Positions 1 to 10,027 of a stretch of 64,000 nucleotides of DNA are shown one piece after another. Under the pieces are notes generated by a model. That model saw only the letters and a list, made by a program, of their open reading frames with translations. It did no database searches and was not told the DNA's origin. The position numbers were made by a program, and so were the translations under genes. Source of the DNA: Perkinsus olseni (lineage: Eukaryota > Perkinsozoa > Perkinsida > Perkinsidae); contig JABANP010000169.1 in the NCBI GenBank assembly GCA_013115135.1, positions 1 to 64,000 of the forward strand. The letters are read 5' to 3'. Position 1 is the stretch's first letter; every line of letters starts with the position of its first letter.

Positions 1-540
1 GATCCATCAAGATATCGCCTGCATTCGAGGTGCATTCGGGCGTATAGCATATACGATTTTGACTCTGATTTCTGAGTCTCGTTGCAATCCGTGCCAAAGG
101 GCGAGTGGTTTTCTGAGAACACATTTGATGAATAACTCTGTGGAGTATTATTCACCTTGTATGGGTCGTACTCACAGGCTGTGAGTCACACCTATTTTTG
201 ACGCCCAGTTTCAATCAGCTTCAATTGTGTTGCGTGCAGGCTCGACGACGCTACACTCAAAAGAGGCCCCGAATACTTCAAGATTATCGGGATTCCGAAT
301 CAGCACTCTTAGTAGGAGCTCCTAACTCTCGGGCGAGGCTGGGAAAGGTTCCCTTTCGGGAGCACCTGCCGCGGAGACCGAAGGAAAAGGGCATCACTCA
401 TACAGTTCAACTTGGTACAGTGCCACTCTATACAGTATCAAGAGGTGCAAGGCAAGTTGGTACAGTTCAAGTTTGCACAGGATCACTCCGAACAGCTTCA
501 ATCCGTACAGCATAACCTCTTACAGTACGAATATGACTCC

Positions 541-569
541 GCCACTGTACGAAAGTTTCGTACAGTGGC
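541..569. repeat. Perfect inverted repeat, 14-bp arms
   Basis: The left arm GCCACTGTACGAAA at 541-554 is exactly complementary to 556-569, with one spacer base. It closes a region where CAGT/GTAC words recur from about 410 onward. Confidence 0.9.
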
Positions 570-1122
570 ACATCGTGCAGCTAAAGGATGCGACTCCCGA
601 GGATTCACTAAGTGAATGTTCACGAGGTGAATTCCACTCCGGAGTGAATTTCACTCAGCGAATCGAGGGTAGATAATAGTTGGGGATCCACAACGTCCCC
701 GTCGACGGAATTTTCATGGGCGAGTGAAACTTCGCAAGTGAAGTTGAAGACATAGGTTCTTCTATGGAAGCTAGGCGAGGTCTTCTCCTCACCATTTCTA
801 GGATAGGCCAGGTCTTCACCCCTTGACCCGGGTTCGATTTCAAACGACAATTCGTTTGCTGTAAAGCTTCTTATAACGAGATCACCGGTCGACCGGCGCT
901 CGGAGGTGATCAGGTTAGCGAACAGCCCGTTAGCTGTAACAGTGACACAACTGTACGGTACACAATGTAGAGAAGTTTCGCGGCTCCCGGATGCTCCAAA
1001 ATACCATACGACTCGTATGATACGAGGACTCAGGACTCGGTGTTCCGAAAACACCAACGGGCAGGGATGGATTCAGCAAGGTGAAGATTTTCTCGCTGAT
1101 ACTACTGTATAAAGAACCCTTG

Positions 1123-1149
1123 TGACGTGACGGAACTTCCGTCACGTCA
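1123..1149. repeat. Perfect inverted repeat, 13-bp arms
   Basis: TGACGTGACGGAA at 1123-1135 is mirrored exactly at 1137-1149 with a single spacer base. Confidence 0.9.
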
Positions 1150-2515
1150 GAGCTAGTCACGGAAGCCAGAGCTATAGCTCTGAGCACCTGAAGTACTCGG
1201 CCATTCCAAATCGGGCGACTGACTCATCGCGACAGGATTCTCACGGAATCTTTGTCCACCCTGTTAAAGACGAGCGGTATTACTTGTGTGTGTGAGTTTT
1301 TAGTGCAACGCCGGTTCCGGCTTAGTTAGACTCTTGCCAATGTGCACAGTTGGAGACTTTCTGTCGCATTGACATGCAGTGCAATCAGATAGATTGTCAA
1401 GAAGCTGTTCTCAGGGGTAAATGCAAGAGAGACTTCCTTTCCTCCTGGCAGGATCCGCTTACACATCCGGGCGGCTGTGCCCATGACCGTCACACAAAGC
1501 CTCGCCGCGGCGTGCCACGACAAGCATCATCTCCAGGAGTCGAAAATTCCGCCAATCAAGTTGCTTTCTCCCCGTTCAGTTAGCTTATCTTTAGGAGATA
1601 ATCTCCTCCAACTCTTTCTTTTCAATTAGTTGTGGTACTACTTGTGGTCTCGGAAATGTAAATGATGAACTTATATCGTTGCAGCATACGAGCAGGCTCG
1701 GCAATCACTCGAGCGGCTATTGGAAAGTTCGCAGTGCGCACTGCGCATCCATCATCACCAGTCTGATGATGGTAACGGAATGCTGTCTCAGCATCGTGAG
1801 AGGCCCAGGCGACGAGGACCGTCCTGTGAGTCCTTTCCAACACTCGAGTACTCGTCATTGAAGCTCACCAAGTGATTGATCAGCTTCGGAGCGGAACAAC
1901 GTTCGAACCGAGCAGTTCGATAGACTCTCTGCGTATAACGCCAATTCCTTTGGTCCTGCCCTCTTGGTATAAGCATCCTCGCTCGGTACCAGCACTCATT
2001 TGCGTGACATACTCCAAGACTTACAGTTCTATCTGGAGTCTAAGTGCAAGGTAGAAGTGGAAGCACTGAGGCACTCTTGCTGCAGGAGTTTTGCAAATTG
2101 CTCCGGTAGAGCAACCATGAATAGTTCACTAAGCTAAGCCTAGCCCAGCAGCTGGGCGCCAGCTCTAGGAACAGCCTCCAGAAGGTAACGGGCTGGGGCT
2201 GATGTATCAATCGCGCAACTGCTTCTGTAGCACAGACCGAGAAAACGCACCAGTTCACGGACCTTTCGAGATAGCTGAAGCACGAGAGCTTAGAGAGATG
2301 ATCTTGAACAAAAATCGACGGCGGAAAACATAGCCATAGATTTCTGGCAGCACGCAAGCACAGCCGCGCTAACAAGTCGATGCGAATGCCGTGACCCCGT
2401 GGCTCGAACTTGTACGGGAGTGCGCTGGCCCAGCAGTGCCTTATCGTAGGTCCGAGACAAAGAAGAGCGTGAGATGTAATTCTGGAAGAGATTGAAACAG
2501 AATATCCCTCATACG

Positions 2516-2542
2516 GATGCTGCTAGCGTCGCTAGCAGCATC
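2516..2542. repeat. Perfect inverted repeat, 13-bp arms
   Basis: GATGCTGCTAGCG at 2516-2528 is mirrored at 2530-2542 with one spacer base. Further GCTAGCG words follow directly, giving alternative pairings. Confidence 0.9.
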
Positions 2543-2976
2543 GCTAGCGTCCTAGCGAGGCCACGTCCCTCGTCCACCTGCTGGCTCCCGATGCACTCTA
2601 TATATATCTTCACTTAAGCTTGCTCGTGCATTAGATGCTGCACAGGAGGTGCCTCAGGTTTCGCCACAAGAATACTGTGTACTGTCTACCAATCGTCCGC
2701 CGCTTTCCCTCGGTAAGCAAGGATAGATCTTCCCGTCTCCGCGATTATTGGCGCCGAGTACATGCGTGCGGGTTGGCCCATACAGCCTGACGCGATCGAT
2801 TTTCGTACACCCGGTAAGCAAGCCAAACATTCGCCAATTTCGAGTACCGATGTGTTCTCTCTTTGCCGCTCCCTCTCAGCTCGAGCAGAGCGACGCGACG
2901 ACCTGGCAAATTGCCTAAGGCAATGCAGCTTTTGCCTTGCTTATCGTCGCGGAGTATCATTGAGCATTACCTATCA

Positions 2977-3017
2977 GTTAGTGGGCGCATTACCTGCCAG
3001 GTAATGCGCCCACTAAC
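2977..3017. repeat. Perfect inverted repeat, 20-bp arms, upstream of a secreted-protein gene
   Basis: The arms at 2977-2996 and 2998-3017 are exactly complementary (core GGGCGCATTACCTG) with one spacer base. It ends 37 bp before the likely start codon of the secreted-protein gene at 3055, so it lies in the promoter or 5' leader. Confidence 0.9.
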
Positions 3018-3054
3018 TGCGCCAGGTAATACCTGGTAGTTCATAATTTTGCCG

Positions 3055-3828
3055 ATGACGGTCGCGACGATGAGGTCCTGTTACATTGGCTTTCGCCTCA
3101 ACTGGCTCTACCGCACTATCTTGCTGTCATTCTCTATCATGGCGATGGCTGGGGCACTGACTGTGGAAGAGTTAGCTGTAACCGCTGACTACCCCAAGGG
3201 TTGTAAAGGTGGTCCCGGTCCCGCGAAAGGCGGCGACGGCATCGAAGTTCTACAGGGTACCTGTATATTCAGTATGAAGGGCCGTAACCCGAATGGGGGT
3301 TACCAAGAAAGCGTCGGGATGGATATCGGGACTAACGTGCCTGGAAAGACTGATGTCATGACCGTGCAGTTTAACGTTGTGCCAGACGGTCCCCCAGGGC
3401 CGTGGCAATTGCACAAGGCCACAGTGAATATCAGTGGTTCAGCTTACTTGAACTTCGAGAACGATGGCATATCCGTTCAATGGAACCCAGGCGATGGGAC
3501 CTCCTATTTCGAGGGAAAATTGGCCGAGAGAGTTGATGTGGAGACACCGTCCAAAGTCTTTGTAGACTTCCCGGGTGGGGAAGAGGCTCGCAACGAGCAT
3601 TACAGCATCAAAGGCTGGGCCGACAGTCAGAGAATGATCCTTCATTCTAATGACACTGCCGAGACCAGTTCTAGCGAGATAAGCTTGTTCACAGGACAAG
3701 CTATGTTCGTAGAGAAGGTTGAGGGAGGTTGGAGCTTTCAAGTATATTCTGGTGCTAGAGGTCTGATAGGCGACGAGAAATCATTCAGGTTCGCCAGTTT
3801 TGTAGCTAGAGGTGTATTATATGGCTAG
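3055..3828 (+). CDS. Secreted cysteine-containing protein, family member 1
   Basis: I do not recognise the function. The 257-residue protein starts at ATG 3055; a second ATG at 3070 is possible. It begins with a basic-then-hydrophobic segment (WLYRTILLSFSIMAMAG) typical of a signal peptide. The mature part has a family signature near residue 45 (VTADYPKGCKGGPGP), then GTCIFSMKGRN, YQES, a VSGSA-like strand motif (here ISGSA), FPGGEEA, a VEKVEGGW segment and the C-terminal tail ARGVLYG. The same order of motifs occurs in three other loci of this window (4958, 28819 and 31067), so it is a dispersed multigene family. No intron is needed. A secreted or surface role is inferred only from the leader. 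Confidence 0.8.
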   Translation: MTVATMRSCYIGFRLNWLYRTILLSFSIMAMAGALTVEELAVTADYPKGCKGGPGPAKGGDGIEVLQGTCIFSMKGRNPNGGYQESVGMDIGTNVPGKTDVMTVQFNVVPDGPPGPWQLHKATVNISGSAYLNFENDGISVQWNPGDGTSYFEGKLAERVDVETPSKVFVDFPGGEEARNEHYSIKGWADSQRMILHSNDTAETSSSEISLFTGQAMFVEKVEGGWSFQVYSGARGLIGDEKSFRFASFVARGVLYG

Positions 3829-3847
3829 CGTCTCTACGTGGGCCCAT

Positions 3848-3870
3848 CCCCTTAAAGGGGACCCCTTTTT
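3848..3870 (+). terminator. Hairpin plus T-run after family member 1
   Basis: CCCCTTAAAGGGG (3848-3860) can fold on itself and is followed by ACCCCTTTTT. It lies 19 bp after the stop codon. Eukaryotic mRNA genes do not normally end this way, so the assignment is tentative. Confidence 0.2.
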
Positions 3871-4957
3871 CATTCGATCTCTAGACCTCTCAGAGTTTTC
3901 ATTGACGCTGCGAAGGCTTTTTGTGTTCGCGAGTTTCTCCGAGTTCCTCAGCTTTGGCAGTTGTACTGTAAGTCCTTTTCTACTCTGTGAACATCAGACG
4001 ATGTCACACCGGCTTGACTGAACTGCAGCAATAGGTTAGGCGTTAGCCGAAGACAGGTTCAACGCGCCATAAAGCCGCCTGTCGAACACAGCGTTCGGAA
4101 CACTCGACGAAAGTGGTTCCCGAAGATCAGTCAACACGGCTAGCAACCCAAACCCTTCAATCGTTTCAATGAGCTGAGCCCACACAGACACTGGGATTGC
4201 AATCTCTCGAGCCGTGTTTAATATGCCGAGCAGCCACAGTCAGTGGCACACGGAGATTCAGGGACAGATTCGACGGAACACAGTGAAGACTTCACTGTGA
4301 AGTCAATTTGTCCCGTCCCCAGCCCCTCTGACTCTCCAACTAAGGACCCTCATGTTCAGACGAATCGTCTGAGACGATGCAATCACAGCGCGCGGTCTCG
4401 TGGCTCTGTCACACAATGGATGAAAGTGAGCGAGCTCGCACTTCCTTTCGACGACTTTGCTAGGATTGTCGCAGCTCATTGAGTACAAAGGCGTCGCAGC
4501 GCACCTCGTCCGTTGTGGCGCCCTTGTACTCGCGTGCATATGCAAGAGCTTTGGCGAATATCCAACGGGTATCTCTTCTCTCTCCTTCCTTTCTGATTGA
4601 GAACTCGATGAGTTCCACTAACGACATTCATATGGAGCCTTGTGCTAGAGCTCCGTCAGCATAACGGTTTGAAATACGTGTAGGCCCTTCTTGGTTGTGG
4701 AGACACGACCGGCACCTCCTCCAGGCACTGTCTCCTTGGCGAGTGACATCAGGCCATCACACGTCACGACGGTACTACGACTTTGTCTTCGCGTGCTCGC
4801 GTAGGATCCGCGGGGTTACTCTGCTTTTTTCTAGGACTCTCTAGCCGTCTCCTTCAGGATGATCAGTATCAGCCTCAAGATACTGCTTGCGAGTGGTGCA
4901 TAGTAGGCACTGCATTTCCACTTTTGAAAGACTGAACTACAGCCCTTCGATTTCTCC
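3871..4957. other. Intergenic, nothing recognised
   Basis: The stretch lies between the two secreted-family genes. Open frames are short and overlap on both strands. I see no gene, RNA or mobile element. Confidence 0.5.
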
Positions 4958-5722
4958 ATGGCGCCACCGACTATCGACCAATGCTTCGGCAACCTTCGCT
5001 TCAGCCGGCTTCTATGCAGCCTCTCGTTGCTCACATACGCCGTGCAAGCAGTGCTACCGCCCACCTTCAACTCCTTGGTTGTCATCGCTGATCAGCCTGC
5101 GGGTTGCTATGTCGGTCCCGACTCGGATAAGACTGATGACACCAAACCGCGAGGCGGGACCTGTATCTACACTCTGAGGGGCACCGACGCAAGGGGAGTT
5201 CCTCAAGAGAGCGGCGGAATCATGATCTACAGTAACATCCCTGAACATGATGGCTTCATGCGTGTACAAGTCGACATGCTAGAGAGTGACTTTCCCGAAT
5301 ATCCGGATGTTGTGGTGACAACGAGTGGCTCGGCTCATTTACAGCTCGATGCTCAGGACGGCATGCGTTTCACGTGGAGTGCTGATGCAGGTGACCAACT
5401 TCGCACTAAGGACCCCGGCAATGATGAGGTGTATATTAAATCTGTGGTACACGGCTACTTCCCCGACGGCAAGGAGGCTTCGACCACCCCGTTTGATCTC
5501 CACGGCTACATTCACAGCACTGGAATATTTGCCCACAACTATCCGTATGCCAAGGCCACTGGAGATTCCGGTGTGGAGTTCGAAACCAGACAGAGAGTGG
5601 ATGTATCCAAGGTCGAAGGAGGCTGGCAGTTCACAGTCCTCTTCCAGGCGAAGGGGCAAGATATCCCTGGGAAGACGGGTGAGTACCTCAATTATGTCGT
5701 TGATGATACCCTGGAAGGATGA
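4958..5722 (+). CDS. Secreted cysteine-containing protein, family member 2
   Basis: A 254-residue intronless protein starting at ATG 4958. Residues about 15-36 (LRFSRLLCSLSLLTYAVQA) form a signal-peptide-like segment. The family landmarks follow in order: an IADQPAGCYVGP segment in place of ADYPKGCKGGP, GGTCIYTLRG, PQESGG, TTSGSAHL, YFPDGKEA, DLHGY, and VSKVEGGW near the C-terminus. The last residues are LEG, matching the glycine end of members 1 and 3. It sits 1.13 kb downstream of member 1 in the same orientation, so the pair looks like an old tandem duplication. Function is unknown; secretion is inferred. Confidence 0.8.
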   Translation: MAPPTIDQCFGNLRFSRLLCSLSLLTYAVQAVLPPTFNSLVVIADQPAGCYVGPDSDKTDDTKPRGGTCIYTLRGTDARGVPQESGGIMIYSNIPEHDGFMRVQVDMLESDFPEYPDVVVTTSGSAHLQLDAQDGMRFTWSADAGDQLRTKDPGNDEVYIKSVVHGYFPDGKEASTTPFDLHGYIHSTGIFAHNYPYAKATGDSGVEFETRQRVDVSKVEGGWQFTVLFQAKGQDIPGKTGEYLNYVVDDTLEG

Positions 5723-5779
5723 TTCAGGAGTGGTTCGTGTAGTTTTCTGCCTGTTTTCTCGGATATCTTTTTGAGAAAC

Positions 5780-5801
5780 AGCAGCATCAGGCTGCTTTTT
5801 T
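5780..5801 (+). terminator. Hairpin plus T-run after family member 2
   Basis: AGCAGC (5780-5785) pairs with GCTGCT (5791-5796) and is followed by T residues, 57 bp after the stop codon. It parallels the hairpin after member 1; its role is unproven. Confidence 0.2.
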
Positions 5802-6077
5802 CAACTCTCTGCTAGTTAAGAGAGAATGAGTATCTTCTTTCTCGTTAACCCTATTAATATTCACGGATAGCGGCCATTACGGTGTGAAAAGCGCACTGGG
5901 GAGCCTGACCGTCTCCGTTTCACGGTTCTGTTGAGGGAGGCCCTGCGTTCTGATAGACCCTCCCAAGACGCGTGTATTGCCGACGTCGTCTGAGTAACTG
6001 GAAGATGAAGTCCGTGCCTAATAGCAATCCTACGGAGGACCGGCGCGAGCTAAATTGGCAAGCAGACACAATGCGCG

Positions 6078-6226
6078 TGGAATATCAACTCAACACGGAT
6101 GATATCCGTATTATGTAGGAATGTAAGCAAGAATAGCTGAGAGTATATCAACAGGAAAACCACAGCTTAGCTCAATAGTGGGACAGCAGAAACGGGACAG
6201 CAAATTGTGTGGAATATGATATTGCA
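6078..6226 (-). repeat. 3' LTR of the retrotransposon
   Basis: 149 bp, identical to 11030-11178. It is bounded by TGGAAT and TTGCA in plus-strand reading and preceded by the putative target duplication CGCG. Confidence 0.95.
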
Positions 6227-6241
6227 GGTTCCCCTTCTCCT
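6227..6241 (-). other. Polypurine tract
   Basis: In element sense AGGAGAAGGGGAACC abuts the 3' LTR. A purine-rich run at this place primes plus-strand DNA synthesis in LTR elements. Confidence 0.8.
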
Positions 6242-6271
6242 AGAGAGCTAGCACTGTGTATCTGAAAAGAG

Positions 6272-9200
6272 TCAGAACCCGAATCGAACGGGTTTTCGAA
6301 TAGTTCGACCAGACACTCGCGAGCGACGAACATTAGTATCTGAGGTGGTGTCCGCTTGAGGGGCAGCGTGATGAGACTGACTCGCTGCTGATGCATTGGG
6401 AGTCTTCCCCTTCACCCGTAACGAATAACGAACAGGAACCTTGAACTTGGCGACAGAGCTTCTCTGAGACACTGAAGTGGATCTCGTTGAGGGCAGAACA
6501 CCATGACGACTCCTTGTAGCCGAATGCTCCAATACGATCTCCTTAGTTTTATCCAGGAACCCTGGTGGTGTTGGCAAGCATTCTCGTACGTGACGTTCTA
6601 GTACACGCGACGTAGAAGGAGATGAACCATAGTCCGCAAGGTAAACCTTAACTCCTTCTTGCCGAAGAACTGTCATAAGACTCCATCGCTTCCCAACCTT
6701 GTACTTGCGGTCCAAATCATGATTCCGGACGAAGACAACGGTACCAGGAGTGAGAGTAATCGGAGAGTTTGCCTTCAGCATAGCCTTAGATCGACGCTCA
6801 GATAGGAGGTCTTGAAGATTCTCGTGAACTTGAGCTCGTTGACGACTATCCTGCACTCGATCATGATGAGGAGATCTACCAAACATGATGGAAAAAGGCT
6901 CCATATGATGCACAGTAGTAGGGGTTGAGCGTAATCCCCAAAGAATGTCATCGACAATGCTACCAAAAGATTGGCTTGACCATAACGGGGAGTAGAATGC
7001 ACCCTGGAGTTTTTGAAGAAGGGTCTTATTCAATTGCTCGATAACAGCAACCGGACTGTAGGGTAAACTTATCGAATGAACTGCACCAATCTTCTTGATG
7101 TACTTATCGACTTCGCCCCGGAATTCCAACCCTCGGTCGGTCTTCAAAACCTTGAAGGGCCCCAGGGTACTATTCATACTCTTGAGGGCTTCGGCAATGT
7201 TCCTCGAGGATTTCGATGACAGTTCTCGAACCTCAGGCCAGCTACTGAACAGGCATACAGCAGTAAGAAGTAGTCTATGACCAGTAGGCGTAGAGACAGA
7301 TAAAACATCTGCAGCAACCGTATGCCACGGACTCGGTGGTGCAGCCTTTTGGACACCTCCTTGAGACCACCGTAGTCGAAGTTGCTGTAGATGGCAGACT
7401 TGACATGACCCTATATGCTCACAAACTCGTCGAGCCAAGCTTGGGAACCAGCAAAAAGTCTTGACGGCACGAATTGTACGTTGGATACCAGGATGAAACA
7501 CCGCAACCGGATTATGAAAATAGTTTAACACCACTGGTTCCAAGGTAGATGGGAGAACAGGTACTAAAACAACATCAGTGATATACCGTGGATCATGAGC
7601 TGGTAAATGTCGCCAAAGGAGACCATGACGTACCAACAGAGTGCTCCAGACTAGTCGAAATACAGCCGGGATAGAAGCTGGTATCAGCTCCTTGCCGTCT
7701 TGTGTAAGCAGAGACACCGCTTGTTTGATATTTCTATCAATAGACTGTTGGTGACAGATCTCGGCCATTGATGGGAGAGGATGCATAGGTGAAGTATCCT
7801 CAATGGCCGCAACTAATACCCCGCAATCCTGAAGCCGATCTGGTAGTGTATCATCGTTATCAAACCTAGGCTCACTGCTGACGGCCGTAACATCAAGATC
7901 CTTGTTCTTGGCAAAGTCGATGCACCGCTGAAGGAGTCTGTTCCTTGTAAGATCATCGGCAGGATTGTCCTGCGTTGCCACTCGCTCCACAAATATCCTC
8001 CGATTGAAATCCAGGGGGTCAAATAGTGCATGAGTCATCGACAAATACTTCAATAAGATCGGTTTGGCATCCTTATTGCTAAATGACGCCGGCCTCCCAG
8101 CACTGAAGGTCACTTCAACAGCCACGTTATCAACATGATAGTACACCTTGTTAAACCGTCTTCTAGCAGCTATTTCAAGTCTATGTACCATAGCAAAACC
8201 TTTATAGAGGATGTGGGCCTCTAAGCAGGCGATCGGTAAATGAGACTCAGCAGTAGAGAAGACGTGGACACGCTCCAAATAATTCACACCATCCTGCCTC
8301 AGAAGGAACCCACCAGCATGCTTCGCCGAGTCCGTGAACACGTGCAGTGGTTCATCGAACCGAAACAACCGTGGTATAGTAAATGATGACTGGGGAAGTT
8401 TAGTAACCATCTGATACCATTCCATGATGAGAGTCCGCAGAGCTTCCGAGCATGGGGACGACCAAGTCAACCGAGTAGAGAATCGCTCCTTGGCTACCAA
8501 ACTTTGGGCAGAATGCTTCAAGGCCGACACCCAGGCCGGCACGGTAGGGGACTCATCCAAGGTACCAAGAGTACTCAACAGAGTAGAGTAAGAACAACCC
8601 GAATGCGGTATACGAGACTTCAGCACACCCAACTTCTGCGGTGGCATTGTGATATACCTTCCACTCTCAATGTAAGCCACACCAAGCATATTGGAGTCCG
8701 TCTCAGTCAAGGCTTGGCGCTTAGTGGGCTTGAACTTCAAGTCATGATCTTTACAGATGGCGGCAAGTTCTCGTTCTACGGGAGGATTCTCCACATGTGA
8801 GAAAATTGCTAGGTCGTCCATGAAAGAAGCCAGTTCGAAGCTCTCATCGCCCTTGAAATTATGATGAACCAACCATTGCAGTGTCACCACCTCAAGCACC
8901 CTTGGACAATGGGATGGACCATAGGGCAAACAACAGAACTCGTAGAGGGTAGGTTCATCAGACAGGGGGGTAGTGTTGACAGTGAAGCATCGACGATTGC
9001 TAGGAAGAAGCCATAGATGCATATATGCATCTTGCACATCGTTGAGAATCACATACGGGTAGCACCTCGACTTGTCGATGAGAGTTGAAGTCAATGCCTG
9101 CGAGAAGGGCTGCTTACCAAACGCCAACCTCAATGATCTGTTCAAGTGAATGAAGGGGAACACCGGCCTGAACCTTCGGGAGGATTCACCACCCACGACA

Positions 9201-10027
9201 TACCAACTCGTCGTTGACGAAGATTCGGTCAGTGTAGTTGGTTGTAACCGGCCTTCCGAAATCCACTGCTCAAAACACTTCTCACCGGCAGCCAAGGCTT
9301 CAGGAGTAGCCCGAGAGAGTCGCTTGTGGGGTCGTAGGGCGCCCAGCTGTTCGGCTCTTCGAGGATCCTTCACCAGGGCCGGATTGAAGCCAACATATAC
9401 CCTCTTACTGGGAGTATCCCCTGAAGGGTGAAAGCCAACTCTCTCAGCAGATACGATATAGAGGTTGTTGTCATCGCAGATAACATCACAAGGAACCCAG
9501 CCTTCGGGTAGGGCTCGCCACTGACCTGACGAAGAAGGTTCATCACCGACCGAGCACGTAAGGGCCAGCTTTGATAGACAATGATGGCCTGTTGTAAACG
9601 ATAAGCAAATATTGGCATTTGCGAGTGCATCGCGTCCAAGGATAACCGGATGAATCATCCATAGTGCCGAAACGTAAAACTTGTGGGTAATCAATGTGCC
9701 TGCTATAGAGATAGTAAGAACAGCTGATCCCAAAGTACGAAAACTTTGCCTCGTGGCTGGAGTGCACCTGGGGGTATCCGCTGAATTGAGGGATACGGAA
9801 ACAGGTAATTTAGCCAAGGTAGAAGAATCGATCAAAGAAATACTAGATCCACTATCGATGAGAGCACGAGTGGGTAGCTTGAACTCTTCAACGAGTAGAT
9901 CAACGCATACAGTACATGAATCCGAGATAACTCTAGTCTCATTACCCAATCCAAGAGCGACGGCTTGAATCTCAGGCCTGCATGATGATGAAACCGCAGC
10001 ATCATCACGGCCTTCTAGTTTCCCTGC
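6272..10027 (-). CDS. pol: Retrotransposon Pol polyprotein (PR-RT-RH-IN)
   Basis: The frame opens after a TGA at 10028-10030 and runs to the TGA at 6272. Its 5' end overlaps the end of gag, in the -1 frame. Counting from position 9949 as residue 1: an aspartic protease motif ALIDSGSS has its Asp at 32; the reverse transcriptase active site is FMDD at 376-379; RNase H carries FTDSAKHAGG, a Glu in LEAH and HVDN. The integrase has an H..H..CQVC zinc module and a catalytic triad at D881, D938 and E971. No stop interrupts the frame over about 1,250 codons, so the enzymatic part looks intact. No own start codon is needed if it is made by frameshifting from gag. The lysine- and arginine-rich end (SGRTIRKPVRFGF) may help target integration. 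Confidence 0.93.
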   Translation of the reverse strand, partial: AGKLEGRDDAAVSSSCRPEIQAVALGLGNETRVISDSCTVCVDLLVEEFKLPTRALIDSGSSISLIDSSTLAKLPVSVSLNSADTPRCTPATRQSFRTLGSAVLTISIAGTLITHKFYVSALWMIHPVILGRDALANANICLSFTTGHHCLSKLALTCSVGDEPSSSGQWRALPEGWVPCDVICDDNNLYIVSAERVGFHPSGDTPSKRVYVGFNPALVKDPRRAEQLGALRPHKRLSRATPEALAAGEKCFEQWISEGRLQPTTLTESSSTTSWYVVGGESSRRFRPVFPFIHLNRSLRLAFGKQPFSQALTSTLIDKSRCYPYVILNDVQDAYMHLWLLPSNRRCFTVNTTPLSDEPTLYEFCCLPYGPSHCPRVLEVVTLQWLVHHNFKGDESFELASFMDDLAIFSHVENPPVERELAAICKDHDLKFKPTKRQALTETDSNMLGVAYIESGRYITMPPQKLGVLKSRIPHSGCSYSTLLSTLGTLDESPTVPAWVSALKHSAQSLVAKERFSTRLTWSSPCSEALRTLIMEWYQMVTKLPQSSFTIPRLFRFDEPLHVFTDSAKHAGGFLLRQDGVNYLERVHVFSTAESHLPIACLEAHILYKGFAMVHRLEIAARRRFNKVYYHVDNVAVEVTFSAGRPASFSNKDAKPILLKYLSMTHALFDPLDFNRRIFVERVATQDNPADDLTRNRLLQRCIDFAKNKDLDVTAVSSEPRFDNDDTLPDRLQDCGVLVAAIEDTSPMHPLPSMAEICHQQSIDRNIKQAVSLLTQDGKELIPASIPAVFRLVWSTLLVRHGLLWRHLPAHDPRYITDVVLVPVLPSTLEPVVLNYFHNPVAVFHPGIQRTIRAVKTFCWFPSLARRVCEHIGSCQVCHLQQLRLRWSQGGVQKAAPPSPWHTVAADVLSVSTPTGHRLLLTAVCLFSSWPEVRELSSKSSRNIAEALKSMNSTLGPFKVLKTDRGLEFRGEVDKYIKKIGAVHSISLPYSPVAVIEQLNKTLLQKLQGAFYSPLWSSQSFGSIVDDILWGLRSTPTTVHHMEPFSIMFGRSPHHDRVQDSRQRAQVHENLQDLLSERRSKAMLKANSPITLTPGTVVFVRNHDLDRKYKVGKRWSLMTVLRQEGVKVYLADYGSSPSTSRVLERHVRECLPTPPGFLDKTKEIVLEHSATRSRHGVLPSTRSTSVSQRSSVAKFKVPVRYSLRVKGKTPNASAASQSHHAAPQADTTSDTNVRRSRVSGRTIRKPVRFGF
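9978..10024 (-). other. -1 ribosomal frameshift signal, gag to pol
   Basis: In element sense the gag frame ends CAG GGA AAC TAG, so the heptamer G GGA AAC (10018-10024) is a canonical X XXY YYZ slippery site directly before the gag stop at 10015-10017. Slipping back one base gives GGG AAA CTA, which enters the open pol frame exactly. A few nt after the stop, TGATGATG can pair with CATCATCA, and an outer GGCC with GGCC, giving a stem-loop of the kind that stimulates slippage. Confidence 0.85.

Larger units (their letters stand above)
1..2976. other. Gene-free stretch with hairpins
   Basis: I see no convincing gene. Open frames here are short, overlap on both strands and resemble nothing. The sequence is instead marked by recurring GTACAGT-type words between 410 and 570 and by several perfect inverted repeats listed separately. 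Confidence 0.5.

Noticed and set aside
620..1057. 145-codon minus-strand open frame
   Set aside because: No domain, unusual composition, overlapping frames on both strands and internal palindromes; treated as chance.
5780..5801. Bacterial rho-independent terminator implying bacterial DNA
   Set aside because: Nearby genes and the LTR element are eukaryotic. The hairpin is short and may be chance.
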